The translations under genes and the position numbers were made by a program. This document shows, in pieces, positions 1 to 8,251 of a DNA stretch of 31,943 bases (its first letter is position 1; each line of letters starts with the position of its first letter). The notes under the pieces were generated by a model that did no database searches, was not told where the DNA came from, and saw only the letters and a program-made list of their open reading frames with translations. This DNA is from an uncultured Parabacteroides sp. (GTDB taxonomy: Bacteria; Bacteroidota; Bacteroidia; Bacteroidales; Tannerellaceae). The stretch lies in the NCBI GenBank assembly GCA_900552465.1, contig URZO01000047.1:1-31943 (forward strand), read 5' to 3'.

Positions 1-3
1 GCG

Positions 4-11
4 CAAAAGTA
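4..11 (-). promoter_or_regulatory. Bacteroidota -7 promoter element (TACTTTTG) for a gene left of the window
   Basis: Read on the minus strand, positions 11 to 4 give TACTTTTG, which fits the Bacteroidota -7 consensus TAnnTTTG. It lies past the nadD stop and points out of the window, so it would serve a leftward gene whose start is not included. No clear -33 TTTG was found at the usual spacing, so this is a one-box call. Confidence 0.45.
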
Positions 12-59
12 CAAAACTTTTCTCACTTATCGGCTAAATGTGGGTGGTAGTTTGCTTAA

Positions 60-659
60 TTATATATTAGAAAAGCACTTATGGTTTCGTATCGCTTCCG
101 GCAGAAAGAAACGCACATCCTTCCCGGCTTTCAATGATTCGCGGATGAACGTAGAGGAGATCTCCATTAAAGGAGCATCCACTTTGCGGATGGAGGGAAT
201 ATCGGACGGGATCTGTATCTCGTATCCTTTACGCGGATAGACAAGGATTGGATAGTTAGAGATCAGCTGGTCAGACTCTTTCCACCGTTTTATGAAAGCC
301 CAGTTATCGGCACCCATGATGAAATGGAACTGACGGTCGGGATATGTTTTTTCAAGTGCACGTAGCGTGTCGATGGTGTAAGTAGGCTGGGGGAGGGAAA
401 ACTCGAAATCACTTGCCTTGAATTTAGGATATCCGGCAATGGCAGCTTCGACCAGTTCTAGCCGGAGCCGGTCATCCATCAGGTCGTCGCGTTTCTTCAG
501 CGGGTTATGAGGCGTGATAACAAACCAGAGTTCGTCCAACCCCGCAAACTCACACAGCCAGTTGGCCAGGGCCAAATGACCGATGTGAACCGGGTTGAAA
601 GAACCGGAAAAGATTCCGGTTTTCAGCTTGTTGTTTTCCTTTACCGTTGTTTCTTCCAC
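60..659 (-). CDS. nadD: Nicotinate-nucleotide adenylyltransferase
   Basis: Cytosolic enzyme of NAD synthesis that adenylates nicotinate mononucleotide to deamido-NAD. Visible motifs are GSFNPVHIGH at residues 19-28 (nucleotidyltransferase HIGH motif), GADN at 116-119 and ISSTFIR at 167-173; at 199 aa the length is normal. The chosen start is GTG at 659; no ATG lies further upstream in this frame, and the first strongly conserved residues begin about 14 codons in. Its first codons overlap the last six codons of the small membrane protein gene upstream, so the two are probably translationally coupled. It is the last gene of the yicC-gmk-small ORF-nadD transcription unit. Function is very secure; the start is less so. 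Confidence 0.96.
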   Translation of the reverse strand: MEETTVKENNKLKTGIFSGSFNPVHIGHLALANWLCEFAGLDELWFVITPHNPLKKRDDLMDDRLRLELVEAAIAGYPKFKASDFEFSLPQPTYTIDTLRALEKTYPDRQFHFIMGADNWAFIKRWKESDQLISNYPILVYPRKGYEIQIPSDIPSIRKVDAPLMEISSTFIRESLKAGKDVRFFLPEAIRNHKCFSNI

Positions 660-820
660 ATTATAAAGTTGAATGCCTGTACGCCGAATACGAGTCCGGT
701 TGCAAATGCAATGAGATATTCTTTATAAATGAGGCCTGCAATGCAGGTTCCCAATGCCGCGATTCCGGTCAGTGCGAAAATATATCCCCATTTACGTGAT
801 AATTGTCTGTTGTTATTCAT
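641..820 (-). CDS. Small membrane protein, 59 aa, unknown function
   Basis: A short reading frame between gmk and nadD, starting MNNNRQLSRKWGYIFAL and ending FNFIMWKKQR. It has two hydrophobic stretches, roughly residues 12-29 and 34-53, with basic residues before the first and after the second, so it looks like a two-helix inner-membrane hairpin protein. Its ATG overlaps the gmk stop codon as ATGA (817-820), and its 3' end overlaps the nadD start by 19 bases. This tight nesting is the main evidence that it is a real gene. I do not recognise the family and assign no function. Confidence 0.75.
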   Translation of the reverse strand: MNNNRQLSRKWGYIFALTGIAALGTCIAGLIYKEYLIAFATGLVFGVQAFNFIMWKKQR

Positions 821-1386
821 TCTTTAGACAGAAAATCTTTTATAACTTCCACTGCTTCGGCCTGTGCTGTCGCAAGGTCGTCGTTTACGATGCAGACATC
901 GAAATGAGGAATAAATCCCAGTTCGAATTCCGCTTTTGCGATACGGCTGTCGATCACTTCGGGAGCATCCGTTCCACGTCCTTCCAGACGTTCACGCAGA
1001 TGGGCGATGCTGGGCGGCTGGATGAATACTGAAAGAGCACGGTCACCATAAAACTTTTTGATGTTGCATCCGCCGACAACGTCCACATCGAATATGACGT
1101 TGTTGCCTTCATTCAGTTGGCGTTCCACTTCACTTTTCAATGTGCCGTAGTATTTATCGGTATATACTTCCTCATATTCCAGAAAATCACCGGCAGCGAT
1201 ACGGGCCCGGAATTCGTCGGGAGTCAGGAAATAATATTCCACACCGTTCTGCTCTGTTCCGCGTGGTGCACGGCTTGTTGCCGAGATAGAGAAATGCAGG
1301 TTCAGGTTCTGTTTTAACAGATGGTTGATGATGGTTGATTTACCTGAGCCTGACGGGGCAGAGAATATAATTAATTTACCAGCCAT
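817..1386 (-). CDS. gmk: Guanylate kinase
   Basis: Phosphorylates GMP to GDP with ATP, an essential step in nucleotide salvage and synthesis. The protein opens with MAGKLIIFSAPSGSGKST, a P-loop at residues 10-17, followed by the GMP-binding segment with SATSRAPRGTEQNGVEYYF and the later Arg-rich lid (LRERLEGRGTD). At 189 aa it has the normal length for the family. It lies one base downstream of the yicC stop, and its stop overlaps the start of the small membrane protein gene. The yicC-gmk pairing is common across bacteria, which supports both calls. Confidence 0.97.
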   Translation of the reverse strand: MAGKLIIFSAPSGSGKSTIINHLLKQNLNLHFSISATSRAPRGTEQNGVEYYFLTPDEFRARIAAGDFLEYEEVYTDKYYGTLKSEVERQLNEGNNVIFDVDVVGGCNIKKFYGDRALSVFIQPPSIAHLRERLEGRGTDAPEVIDSRIAKAEFELGFIPHFDVCIVNDDLATAQAEAVEVIKDFLSKE

Positions 1387-1387
1387 A

Positions 1388-2260
1388 TTATAATACGTTT
1401 AGTACCTGTTCCTTGATCTGTTCCAGTTCGTCTTTCATCTGAACGACAATTTTCTGCATTTCCGCATGGTTGCTTTTCGAACCGAGCGTATTGATTTCAC
1501 GTCCCATTTCCTGGGCGATGAAACCGAGCTTTTTGCCTTGTCCGTGCCCGTTATCCATTGTGCTGAGATAATATTTCAGATGGTTGTCCAGGCGGTTCTT
1601 TTCTTCGTTTACATCCAACTTTTCGATGTAGTAGATCATTTCCTGTTCGAAACGGTTCTTGTCGTAATCCTGTCCGGCAATCTTTTCGAGGTTGTCCATG
1701 ATGCGGGTTTTTACTTTTTCGATCCGTTCTTTTTCATAAAGTTCCACTTCCGAAAGCAGGCGTGCGATGTTGGCTATCTTTTGTTCAAACAATTTTTGTA
1801 GCATGGCGCCTTCCTGGATACGGAAATCGCAAAGATGTTTGATTGCCTCTTTGATTGCATTTTCAACGACGGTCCATTCTTCTTCATTCACTTCCTGAGC
1901 CTCTGTCTTGATCACGTCCGGCATGCGGAGCAATGTCTGGAACCAGTCCGAAGGGAGCGAGATGTTCAGGCGGTCGGCAATATCTTTGATCTGATTATAG
2001 TAGTTTTCCACCGCAGGCAGGTTGATTTGCGTGGGGGTGTCTTTACCTATATATTCGATGAATATATTAAATTCGACTTTTCCACGTTCCAGCGACTGGA
2101 GTAACAGGCTACGTATCTGCATCTCTTTGTCTTTGTAAATGGAAGGAATGCGCGTAGATAAATCTAGTTGCTTGCTGTTCAGAGCCTTAATCTCTACGGT
2201 TACTTTTTTTGAAGGAAGTTCGGCCGTAACCTTGCCGAATCCTGTCATTGATTGTATCAT
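1388..2260 (-). CDS. yicC: YicC-family protein (YicC/DUF1732)
   Basis: A 290-aa cytosolic protein. It starts MIQSMTGFGK, the hallmark N-terminus of the family, and ends with the DUF1732 region, where QEMGREINTLGSKSN is clear. E. coli YicC has been linked to small-RNA decay; whether this holds here is unknown. The frame is open further upstream to 2317, but the ATG at 2260 is chosen because the family N-terminus begins there and because a TATCTTTG promoter box at 2280-2287 would place the transcript start near 2273, downstream of the longer start. First gene of the four-gene leftward unit. Confidence 0.93.
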   Translation of the reverse strand: MIQSMTGFGKVTAELPSKKVTVEIKALNSKQLDLSTRIPSIYKDKEMQIRSLLLQSLERGKVEFNIFIEYIGKDTPTQINLPAVENYYNQIKDIADRLNISLPSDWFQTLLRMPDVIKTEAQEVNEEEWTVVENAIKEAIKHLCDFRIQEGAMLQKLFEQKIANIARLLSEVELYEKERIEKVKTRIMDNLEKIAGQDYDKNRFEQEMIYYIEKLDVNEEKNRLDNHLKYYLSTMDNGHGQGKKLGFIAQEMGREINTLGSKSNHAEMQKIVVQMKDELEQIKEQVLNVL

Positions 2261-2279
2261 TATTCTGAAAATTAGATTG

Positions 2280-2287
2280 CAAAGATA
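2280..2287 (-). promoter_or_regulatory. -7 promoter element for yicC-gmk-nadD
   Basis: The minus strand reads TATCTTTG from 2287 to 2280, matching TAnnTTTG. Transcription would begin about seven bases further on, near 2273, leaving a leader of about 13 nt before the yicC ATG at 2260. This box decides the yicC start. The upstream -33 element is not clear. Confidence 0.6.
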
Positions 2288-2360
2288 CTCAATCAATTGA
2301 CAATAGGCAATTGGCAATTGATAATTATTGGAAAAAGTCGCCTGTGTATTTCAGACGGAT

Positions 2361-2423
2361 CTTAAACCATAGCTTTACACCACCTAAAGCTATGTGTTAG
2401 GAGGTGTAAAGCTATGGTTTAGG
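2361..2423. repeat. Long imperfect inverted repeat (27-bp arms, 9-nt loop)
   Basis: The arms at 2361-2387 and 2397-2423 are complementary over 27 bases with two mismatches, separated by a 9-base loop. The decamer TAAAGCTATG occurs at 2385-2394 and 2407-2416, and inverted at 2368-2377, so the element is also a three-copy repeat. It lies between the divergent yicC and tsaB promoters and upstream of both. It is not followed by a T-run, so it does not look like a terminator. It could be an operator or a small mobile or repetitive palindrome. Confidence 0.7.
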
Positions 2424-2499
2424 AGGTATATCCCAGCATTTGTCGTTTGCCGGTCTTAATAAAATAGGTTTTGATCATGCGATTACAATTATGTTTTTA

Positions 2500-2507
2500 T
2501 ACTTTTG
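2500..2507 (+). promoter_or_regulatory. -7 promoter element (TACTTTTG) for tsaB
   Basis: TACTTTTG fits TAnnTTTG. Transcription would begin near 2514, about 22 nt before the tsaB ATG at 2536. A TTTG at 2470-2473 is the only -33-like candidate, but its spacing of 26 nt is longer than usual. The box excludes the in-frame ATG at 2440 as the tsaB start. Confidence 0.55.
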
Positions 2508-2535
2508 CATCCGTAATCAAGATTGGCAATTAATC

Positions 2536-3234
2536 ATGTCCTGTATATTAAGTATCGAAACATCGACTTCTGTTTGTTCTGTAGCGTTGTCTATGGACGG
2601 GGAAATCCTTTTTGAGAAGGCCTCTTTCGAAGGTCCTTCGCATGCTGCTCTGTTAGGTGTATTTGTAGAAGAGGCTCTTTCCGCTTTGAAAAAAAAGGAA
2701 GGTAAGCTGGATGCGGTTGCGGTTAGTAGTGGTCCGGGTTCTTATACCGGGTTGCGTATCGGGGTATCTGTCGCGAAAGGTCTTTGTTTTGGTTTCGGTA
2801 TTCCTCTAATAGGTATTCATACATTAGATATAATGGCTGCTACTGCTATCAAGCAAAATAAGGGGGTAACGGATTGCCTTTATTGTGCGATGTTGGATGC
2901 CCGTCGGATGGAAGTGTATGCGGCGATCTATGATGCTTCTTTAAAACTTGTTCGCGAGACGACGGCCGATATTGTTGATGAGGGAACGTATGCTTCCTAT
3001 CTGGAAAAGGGAAAAGTATGCTTCTTTGGTAACGGGGCAGAGAAATGTAAACTGGTCATTACTTCTCCGAATGCTCTGTTTATGGAAGATGTCCATCCAT
3101 TGGCGGTTAATATGATCCTATTGGCGGAGCAGGCTTTTGCCGCCGGCAAGTTTGAGGATACCGCCTACTTCGAACCGTTCTACCTGAAGGAATTCCAAGC
3201 GACAATAGCCAAGAATAAGGTGTTAGGTAATTAA
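2536..3234 (+). CDS. tsaB: tRNA N6-threonylcarbamoyladenosine synthesis protein TsaB
   Basis: Partner of TsaD and TsaE in forming t6A37 on tRNAs that read ANN codons; acts in the cytosol. The protein is 232 aa and begins MSCILSIETSTSVCSVALS, the ASKH-fold N-terminus, with SSGPGSYTGLRIG as the second family motif. An upstream in-frame ATG at 2440 would add 32 residues unlike the family and lies upstream of the predicted promoter, so 2536 is preferred. It is transcribed alone, away from yicC, and ends at a shared terminator with the convergent bactofilin-like gene. Confidence 0.95.
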   Translation: MSCILSIETSTSVCSVALSMDGEILFEKASFEGPSHAALLGVFVEEALSALKKKEGKLDAVAVSSGPGSYTGLRIGVSVAKGLCFGFGIPLIGIHTLDIMAATAIKQNKGVTDCLYCAMLDARRMEVYAAIYDASLKLVRETTADIVDEGTYASYLEKGKVCFFGNGAEKCKLVITSPNALFMEDVHPLAVNMILLAEQAFAAGKFEDTAYFEPFYLKEFQATIAKNKVLGN

Positions 3235-3261
3235 AAGAATTGTTATCCATACATAGTATAA

Positions 3262-3307
3262 TAACCACTCTAAGATTGTTAAGAAAGAATATATCTTAGA
3301 GTGGTTA
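3262..3307. terminator. Bidirectional intrinsic terminator
   Basis: A perfect 15-bp inverted repeat, arms 3262-3276 and 3293-3307, with a 16-base loop. It sits between the convergent tsaB and the last gene of the six-gene leftward operon. The plus-strand side runs into TTAATTTTG and the minus-strand side into an AT-rich tract, so it probably ends transcripts from both directions. Confidence 0.85.
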
Positions 3308-3315
3308 ATTTTGTA

Positions 3316-4287
3316 TCAAATAAACTTTTCGGCAACTTCTTCGATAGTGAAATTCCCGTCTATTTCCGGAATCTCGATATTTCCGTTTAGGATACGGAAA
3401 AAGAAATCTGCCGTTTTTTCCGGAGTCACTTCGCAAGGTTGATTGTCTTTATCCGGTCCAAGGTTATATTTTTGTTGAAGTTGGTTGTAAAGGCTGGTCG
3501 AACCGATGATGAAATGATTTTGTAGTTTCTCCGTATCGAGTAGTTCGGTGGCCAGGACTTTTCCGACAACGCTATAGCAAAGTAGCAATTGTTGTTCATT
3601 GTCGGCCGCCAAAACGCTTTTTAGCTCGTCGGAGTCAAGATCCATTCGGATAACACCGCTATTTTCTTCAACCGCCAAACCACGATACAGATGTCCCAAG
3701 TCTGCTAAACTTAAGTTGTAGAGGGTGGTTGTAGGTAGCGTTTTTATTTTTTGTACGGTAAAAGCACTGGGGAGCAATAAATAATTAGTCCCGTCCATAG
3801 AAACATCCGGAGCATTGAAGGTCCCGATCACACAACTCTTCAGGTCAGCCGATTGGGTCGTAAATATACCACCTAAGACAACACAATTTTCCAGGTATAC
3901 GTCATCCGCAAAGATGCTACCGGCGACGAATGCATTGCTAAGTTTAACCTGCTTTCCGTTAATATCAGCCATAAACATCAGCTTGCAATCTTTCGCATAA
4001 GAAACAATTGCGTCGGATGAGGCAACCGTTTTATGAAGTACTATTTTCCCGGTGGCGGAGGAGCTGACATGAAATTCCAGTTGGGTATAAACGGCTCCCT
4101 GGATTTCTATTTCGCCTTGTAGCATTTCCAGTTTACGGGCATAAACGGCACCTTCGATTATTGTATCGCTCTGGATTGTGATATCTCGTTCCAGTTCGGC
4201 TACCACTTTAGGCAGGATAGCACCTTTTACACGATTGTCTTTTAATATAATGTCTCCGTTGAAATTGATATCTTTCAGTTCTTTCAT
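3316..4287 (-). CDS. Bactofilin-like / polymer-forming beta-helix protein
   Basis: A 323-aa protein with no signal peptide or membrane segment. The first ~165 residues consist of short hydrophobic strands with regular turns (for example IIEGAVYARKLEMLQGEIEI, then FVAGSIFADDVYLENCVVLG), the pattern of a right-handed beta-helix as in bactofilins and 'polymer-forming cytoskeletal' proteins. The C-terminal half looks mixed alpha/beta and is unfamiliar. It is the last gene of the six-gene operon and lies 13 bases after the 353-aa gene. A scaffold role in a membrane-associated assembly is inference. It is longer than typical bactofilins, so family membership is a similarity of fold, not a firm assignment. 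Confidence 0.6.
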   Translation of the reverse strand: MKELKDINFNGDIILKDNRVKGAILPKVVAELERDITIQSDTIIEGAVYARKLEMLQGEIEIQGAVYTQLEFHVSSSATGKIVLHKTVASSDAIVSYAKDCKLMFMADINGKQVKLSNAFVAGSIFADDVYLENCVVLGGIFTTQSADLKSCVIGTFNAPDVSMDGTNYLLLPSAFTVQKIKTLPTTTLYNLSLADLGHLYRGLAVEENSGVIRMDLDSDELKSVLAADNEQQLLLCYSVVGKVLATELLDTEKLQNHFIIGSTSLYNQLQQKYNLGPDKDNQPCEVTPEKTADFFFRILNGNIEIPEIDGNFTIEEVAEKFI

Positions 4288-4300
4288 GATGGATTGTCTT

Positions 4301-5362
4301 TTATTTGATTGATAATGTTAACGGTTGCTCTTTTTTCCATAGCGACCGTATCATGTTCGATACGCGTTGTTCGTGGGTATCGTTAACTCCATATACGGCA
4401 AGTTCTTTTTCTATATATGAAGTGATGCGTTCAGTTGTTTCAGCATCCATTTGTTTCCAGGTGAGAGGAGACGATTGGATGTTCTGTTTCAGCATCTGTT
4501 TGTCCACTTGCAGGCTTTTTAATAGTTCGTTGTTATAAAGTTCGGACATGATTCCTGATTGCTCGTCTGTTGTTTCACAATACAGGACGGGAATCATTTC
4601 AACTTTTCGTTCCGTTGCATGCTCATAAGTCAGACGTGTCTGTATCTGACGGCTTAAGCCGATCGTACCCGAAATGTAATCGTAAGCACATTGAATGAGT
4701 TGTTGTGCTTTCTGCTTTATGGAAGAGGCATATAATGCGGCCTGAAGTTGTGTATTCTCTTTATGGCCGACGAGTGCCGTTGCCATCAATACTGTTTCCG
4801 TATTACGGAAAAGGGTTTGAGTACTTTGTTTGATAAGCCCGAATGTCTCTTTGTGTAAAGCATGGATTCGGTTTTTCAGCTCTTTATTCAAATCCTGGAA
4901 TATGCTTGTATACCGTTGTTTGATACGGTTGTAATCGCCTTCCATGGTGGCTTTCTTCTTTAGCAAATCGTCTGATTGGGCCTTCAGGGCCATCAATAGT
5001 GCTTCGGCTTTCGCTCTTTCTTCGCTGACCTGTATTTCTATGTTTGAAGTTATCAGCTGGACAAAGCCGCTTCCCAAGGTATGTCCCAATTTGATGGAAT
5101 TTGTCGCTTTACTGGCTACTTCGGCGGCCTCGGCGGTGATAACCGCTTTTTTCAGGTTACCGACTTTGGCACTACACGTATCGACACTATTGTCAAACGG
5201 GTTGGTATTGACATTTATGTCGAAGTATAAATCTTCCGAGAGTTCTACCGGGACGTTTTTCGTAACAGTATGGCTATTTCCGTCTGCTCCCGTGTAACTA
5301 AAAGATACGGATTTCGTGTCTCTTAACGTGATTCTTTCTTTATATCGTCGTGTGTAACTCAT
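4301..5362 (-). CDS. Helical protein of unknown function, paralogue of the next gene upstream
   Basis: A 353-aa protein, mostly predicted helix with heptad-like stretches around residues 120-180, and no signal peptide or obvious membrane segment. Its core RYTSIFQDLNKELKNRI matches RYTSLFNSLNKALHNRI in the 308-aa protein encoded just upstream, and the C-terminal WKQMDAETTERITSYI...RVSNMIRSLW matches WKEVDEIAYQRITGEF...RVTNLIKKLY. The pair therefore arose by duplication. Its N-terminal ~60 residues are beta-rich and lack a counterpart in the paralogue. One base separates it from the upstream stop, so coupling is likely. No function can be assigned from sequence. Confidence 0.8.
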   Translation of the reverse strand: MSYTRRYKERITLRDTKSVSFSYTGADGNSHTVTKNVPVELSEDLYFDINVNTNPFDNSVDTCSAKVGNLKKAVITAEAAEVASKATNSIKLGHTLGSGFVQLITSNIEIQVSEERAKAEALLMALKAQSDDLLKKKATMEGDYNRIKQRYTSIFQDLNKELKNRIHALHKETFGLIKQSTQTLFRNTETVLMATALVGHKENTQLQAALYASSIKQKAQQLIQCAYDYISGTIGLSRQIQTRLTYEHATERKVEMIPVLYCETTDEQSGIMSELYNNELLKSLQVDKQMLKQNIQSSPLTWKQMDAETTERITSYIEKELAVYGVNDTHEQRVSNMIRSLWKKEQPLTLSIK

Positions 5363-5363
5363 A

Positions 5364-6290
5364 TCATACCTCCCCGGGCGTTTGCCATTTTTGTTGTTGG
5401 TATAGTTTCTTTATCAGGTTTGTAACCCGCTCTGATGTTCCGGATGTGGCGACATATCGGTTAAACTCGCCGGTAATCCGTTGGTAGGCGATTTCGTCTA
5501 CCTCTTTCCATTTCAACTCGCCTTGTTTATCGCTCACGCCTTTAAGGATGGGAGCTTCCATATAGTTTTTAAGTCGTATGTCATTGGAGTCTGCAATGAA
5601 ACAATTAGGGGTGGAGCTATTTTCCTGCCTGCTTTGCGAAATAATGATCGGCACGTATGTTGTCCCCGTCTGGTCGACCGCTTCGTTCAACATGATCTGT
5701 TCGGACAATCTTCGTTGGAAATTGAAGAATTTCAGGTAATGTTTCATGTAGTCGATCAGTATGCTTGCGTTATGTTTGATCTTGCCGGCGGCAATGGCCT
5801 GGCTGACGGAAAGCGATTCGGACTGGTTTACGGGAACCCGGGCTATTAATCCGTTTATCCGGTTTTCAGATGTCTGAATATCTTTGGATACGAAATTGAT
5901 AGTCGGTTTATCGAGCTCGTAAATACGATTGTGCAAGGCTTTATTCAAGGAGTTGAATAAGGAGGTATAGCGGGTCGCAATCATGTGGAAATCTTTTCCC
6001 ATGCGTGTTTTCAGTGCGGTGAGTGCCATACTTTGTTGGGAAAGTTCCATGACGAGGGCTTTGGCTTCGCTTTCGGCGATGGCACTTTTTTGTGCGATCT
6101 GTGAAAGCATGAGTTTATAGAAGCCATTGTTCACTTTGTTGCAAAGCATACTTGTAGCCTTTGTTTCGGCGGCAATTACGGCCGTTTGCATAGTCACAAC
6201 AGCCGTACTGACCCCATTTACGTTTTCAGATACTTTGTCTATCTGCTCTGCCATTGGCTGAGTATCCACATTAAAACTATATGATGCCAT
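5364..6290 (-). CDS. Helical protein of unknown function, paralogue of the next gene downstream
   Basis: A 308-aa soluble, helix-rich protein. It shares an N-terminal AETKATSMLCNKVNNGFYKL block, a central coiled-coil-like block (about residues 70-135) and a C-terminal block with the 353-aa protein. The N-terminus contains runs of Ala, Val and Thr that could form an amphipathic helix. It sits between the 639-aa membrane protein gene and its paralogue in the operon. The two may form a heteromer, as is common for adjacent duplicates, but that is inference. I do not recognise the family. Confidence 0.8.
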   Translation of the reverse strand: MASYSFNVDTQPMAEQIDKVSENVNGVSTAVVTMQTAVIAAETKATSMLCNKVNNGFYKLMLSQIAQKSAIAESEAKALVMELSQQSMALTALKTRMGKDFHMIATRYTSLFNSLNKALHNRIYELDKPTINFVSKDIQTSENRINGLIARVPVNQSESLSVSQAIAAGKIKHNASILIDYMKHYLKFFNFQRRLSEQIMLNEAVDQTGTTYVPIIISQSRQENSSTPNCFIADSNDIRLKNYMEAPILKGVSDKQGELKWKEVDEIAYQRITGEFNRYVATSGTSERVTNLIKKLYQQQKWQTPGEV

Positions 6291-6319
6291 AATGTAATTG
6301 TCTATTGTTGATTGTGTTA

Positions 6320-8239
6320 TTACCCATTCGTTAATGCGCTCTTATCTTCTTCCAGTTCTTTCAGGGAGGACATCGCTACTGCATTCAGATTCAGGGACAG
6401 ATGTTCATTCATAATGCTTTCGACATTTGGCTCGGGAGGTATTTCCGAGACTTTGGCATAAAGCGGATTGATGACGACAAGGGGCTTACGGCGTTCATCC
6501 AATGAAGCGACGTTGTCGCAGGCATCAACCAGGTCTTTGGCATTTCTGTCCCGTAGGGAACCGTCGTAATATTCTACATGGCCGAAGGCTGTTGCACGAT
6601 CGTTGATGTCGTCTTTCAAGCGGTTCATATACTCTTCAAAGTCTGTCTGTACATTCTCGAACTGGTCGCTTTGCAATTTGAATGCGGCCAGCATCTCTGC
6701 TCCTCCGTCATCGATTTTTTCTATTTCTTCATCGTTCCGGATACTCTTTTTCATGTTTTCCATAGAGGCAAGAGTCGCTTGGGAAGCCATGAATTGCGTC
6801 AGGTTGCTTCTCATCAGGTTACGTAGATCATCGCTTGAAGTACGGTTGCGTCCGTAAAAATCTTCCGTATCCTGGTGCCATTGGTTCAGATAATTGATTT
6901 TCTGATCTTTGATGTTATTATATATTTTAAGACGTTCCACACGGCTCTCCATCAGTAAATTCTGGACGATTGGCGCAACAATTTCTTCTTGTATCTGGCT
7001 GATGCCAAACGGCATTGTTGTTTTGGAACCATCTTCTGCTACCCAAGAGTCTGATATTATGTCATACCGTACACGCGAGCTTTCTTTTAGTCTGAAAGGG
7101 GTATAATGCTCTACCGAATCACTGAAATTGAAGTTCTCGTGTCTCATTTTTTCAATCTCATCTTGTTCGAGCAGGGGGGAATAATGGTTGTAGGATGCTT
7201 TTAATATATGGAAAAGCAGCTGATTCGAATCTTCCACCAAGGTATGGCTTGAAGCAACTTTCAGCATGGCAATTGTCTGTATGGCGGTCCCGACGTTTGA
7301 TATTAACCTTTTCAGGACATCTTCGAACTGCTCGCTCTCGCGCGACAATGATTGGCGCATGGCATTCAGTTTATTGAAATCATCGATCTCTTTATCATAT
7401 TTGTGAATATTGAATATGTTCAGGATAGGGGCACCGCTCGCATCGTTTGTCGCATATCCTTTCAGGTAGTCGGCATACTTGCTTTGTGGAAGTATGACTG
7501 GTAGGGAAACCGTTGACAGGGTGACGTCTTCCAGGCAACGGGCGGCGATGCGCAAACAACGGTCCATCTTGCTGAAATAATCGTGATAGGTGACTTTCTG
7601 GATAGATCGTGAATAATTGTCTGTATCGATTTCTTCAGTATCATCGGAACTTTCGACTAAAGGAGCTTTAGTTGAAAGAGTTTCCAGTTGGTTGATCTTC
7701 TCCGTTAACAACTCTTGGTTGTTAACCAATTGGAGTTGAAATTTCTCTTCTTGCATGGAACCCGTATGGTCAACTAAAAAACTTTTGTTTTCGTATGGTA
7801 TCTGGCTGGCTACCGGAATATAGACGACTCCTAACTTTTCGACTTTATAGTCCCTGAATATATTCTGGTAATTTTCTTCCTGCTCGGCAATGTGTTCCTG
7901 GGTCTGCTCTATTTCTTTTTCAAATGCTCTCTTTTTTAGAAAGATGGCTATGGACCCTCCGAGGCTGGCAATGGCGATGATTATTCCTACAATAGGTGAG
8001 AAGCAAAAATAGAGGACCAGCCCGACAACAATACCCGCAAGGCATGCAATAGCCTGGTTCTGTTTTCTGTCAATTATTATTGCCTGATTCTTTTCTGCAT
8101 TTTTCCATGCCTCGATTTTTTTCTCGATTGCTTCTTCTTGCGAGACAATTTTTTCGGCCGCCTGTCTGTAATAATCGAATAAAATATGCGCCTGGTCCTG
8201 ATAGAGATCTTGCGATGAATCAAATACTTTACCTTTCAT
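6320..8239 (-). CDS. Membrane-anchored coiled-coil protein, unknown function
   Basis: A 639-aa protein. Residues 1-60 are charged and helical; two hydrophobic segments follow at about 62-80 and 83-101, forming a tight membrane hairpin, then a Glu/Gln/Lys-rich coiled-coil at about 103-135. The remaining ~500 residues are soluble and helix-rich, with an acidic patch near 197-206 (SSDDTEEIDTD) and further coiled-coil near 470-570. With a short hairpin and both ends probably in the cytoplasm, it resembles a membrane-attached scaffold. There is no P-loop, so it is not a dynamin. It is the largest protein of the six-gene operon, between the small membrane protein and the paralogous pair. Confidence 0.8.
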   Translation of the reverse strand: MKGKVFDSSQDLYQDQAHILFDYYRQAAEKIVSQEEAIEKKIEAWKNAEKNQAIIIDRKQNQAIACLAGIVVGLVLYFCFSPIVGIIIAIASLGGSIAIFLKKRAFEKEIEQTQEHIAEQEENYQNIFRDYKVEKLGVVYIPVASQIPYENKSFLVDHTGSMQEEKFQLQLVNNQELLTEKINQLETLSTKAPLVESSDDTEEIDTDNYSRSIQKVTYHDYFSKMDRCLRIAARCLEDVTLSTVSLPVILPQSKYADYLKGYATNDASGAPILNIFNIHKYDKEIDDFNKLNAMRQSLSRESEQFEDVLKRLISNVGTAIQTIAMLKVASSHTLVEDSNQLLFHILKASYNHYSPLLEQDEIEKMRHENFNFSDSVEHYTPFRLKESSRVRYDIISDSWVAEDGSKTTMPFGISQIQEEIVAPIVQNLLMESRVERLKIYNNIKDQKINYLNQWHQDTEDFYGRNRTSSDDLRNLMRSNLTQFMASQATLASMENMKKSIRNDEEIEKIDDGGAEMLAAFKLQSDQFENVQTDFEEYMNRLKDDINDRATAFGHVEYYDGSLRDRNAKDLVDACDNVASLDERRKPLVVINPLYAKVSEIPPEPNVESIMNEHLSLNLNAVAMSSLKELEEDKSALTNG

Positions 8240-8251
8240 GATATTGTCTTG

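Noticed and set aside
2261..2317. N-terminal extension of yicC to an ATG at 2317
   Set aside because: The promoter box at 2280-2287 lies inside the extension, and family members begin at MIQSMTGFGK.
2440..2535. N-terminal extension of tsaB to an ATG at 2440
   Set aside because: The extension is upstream of the predicted transcript start and unlike the family N-terminus.
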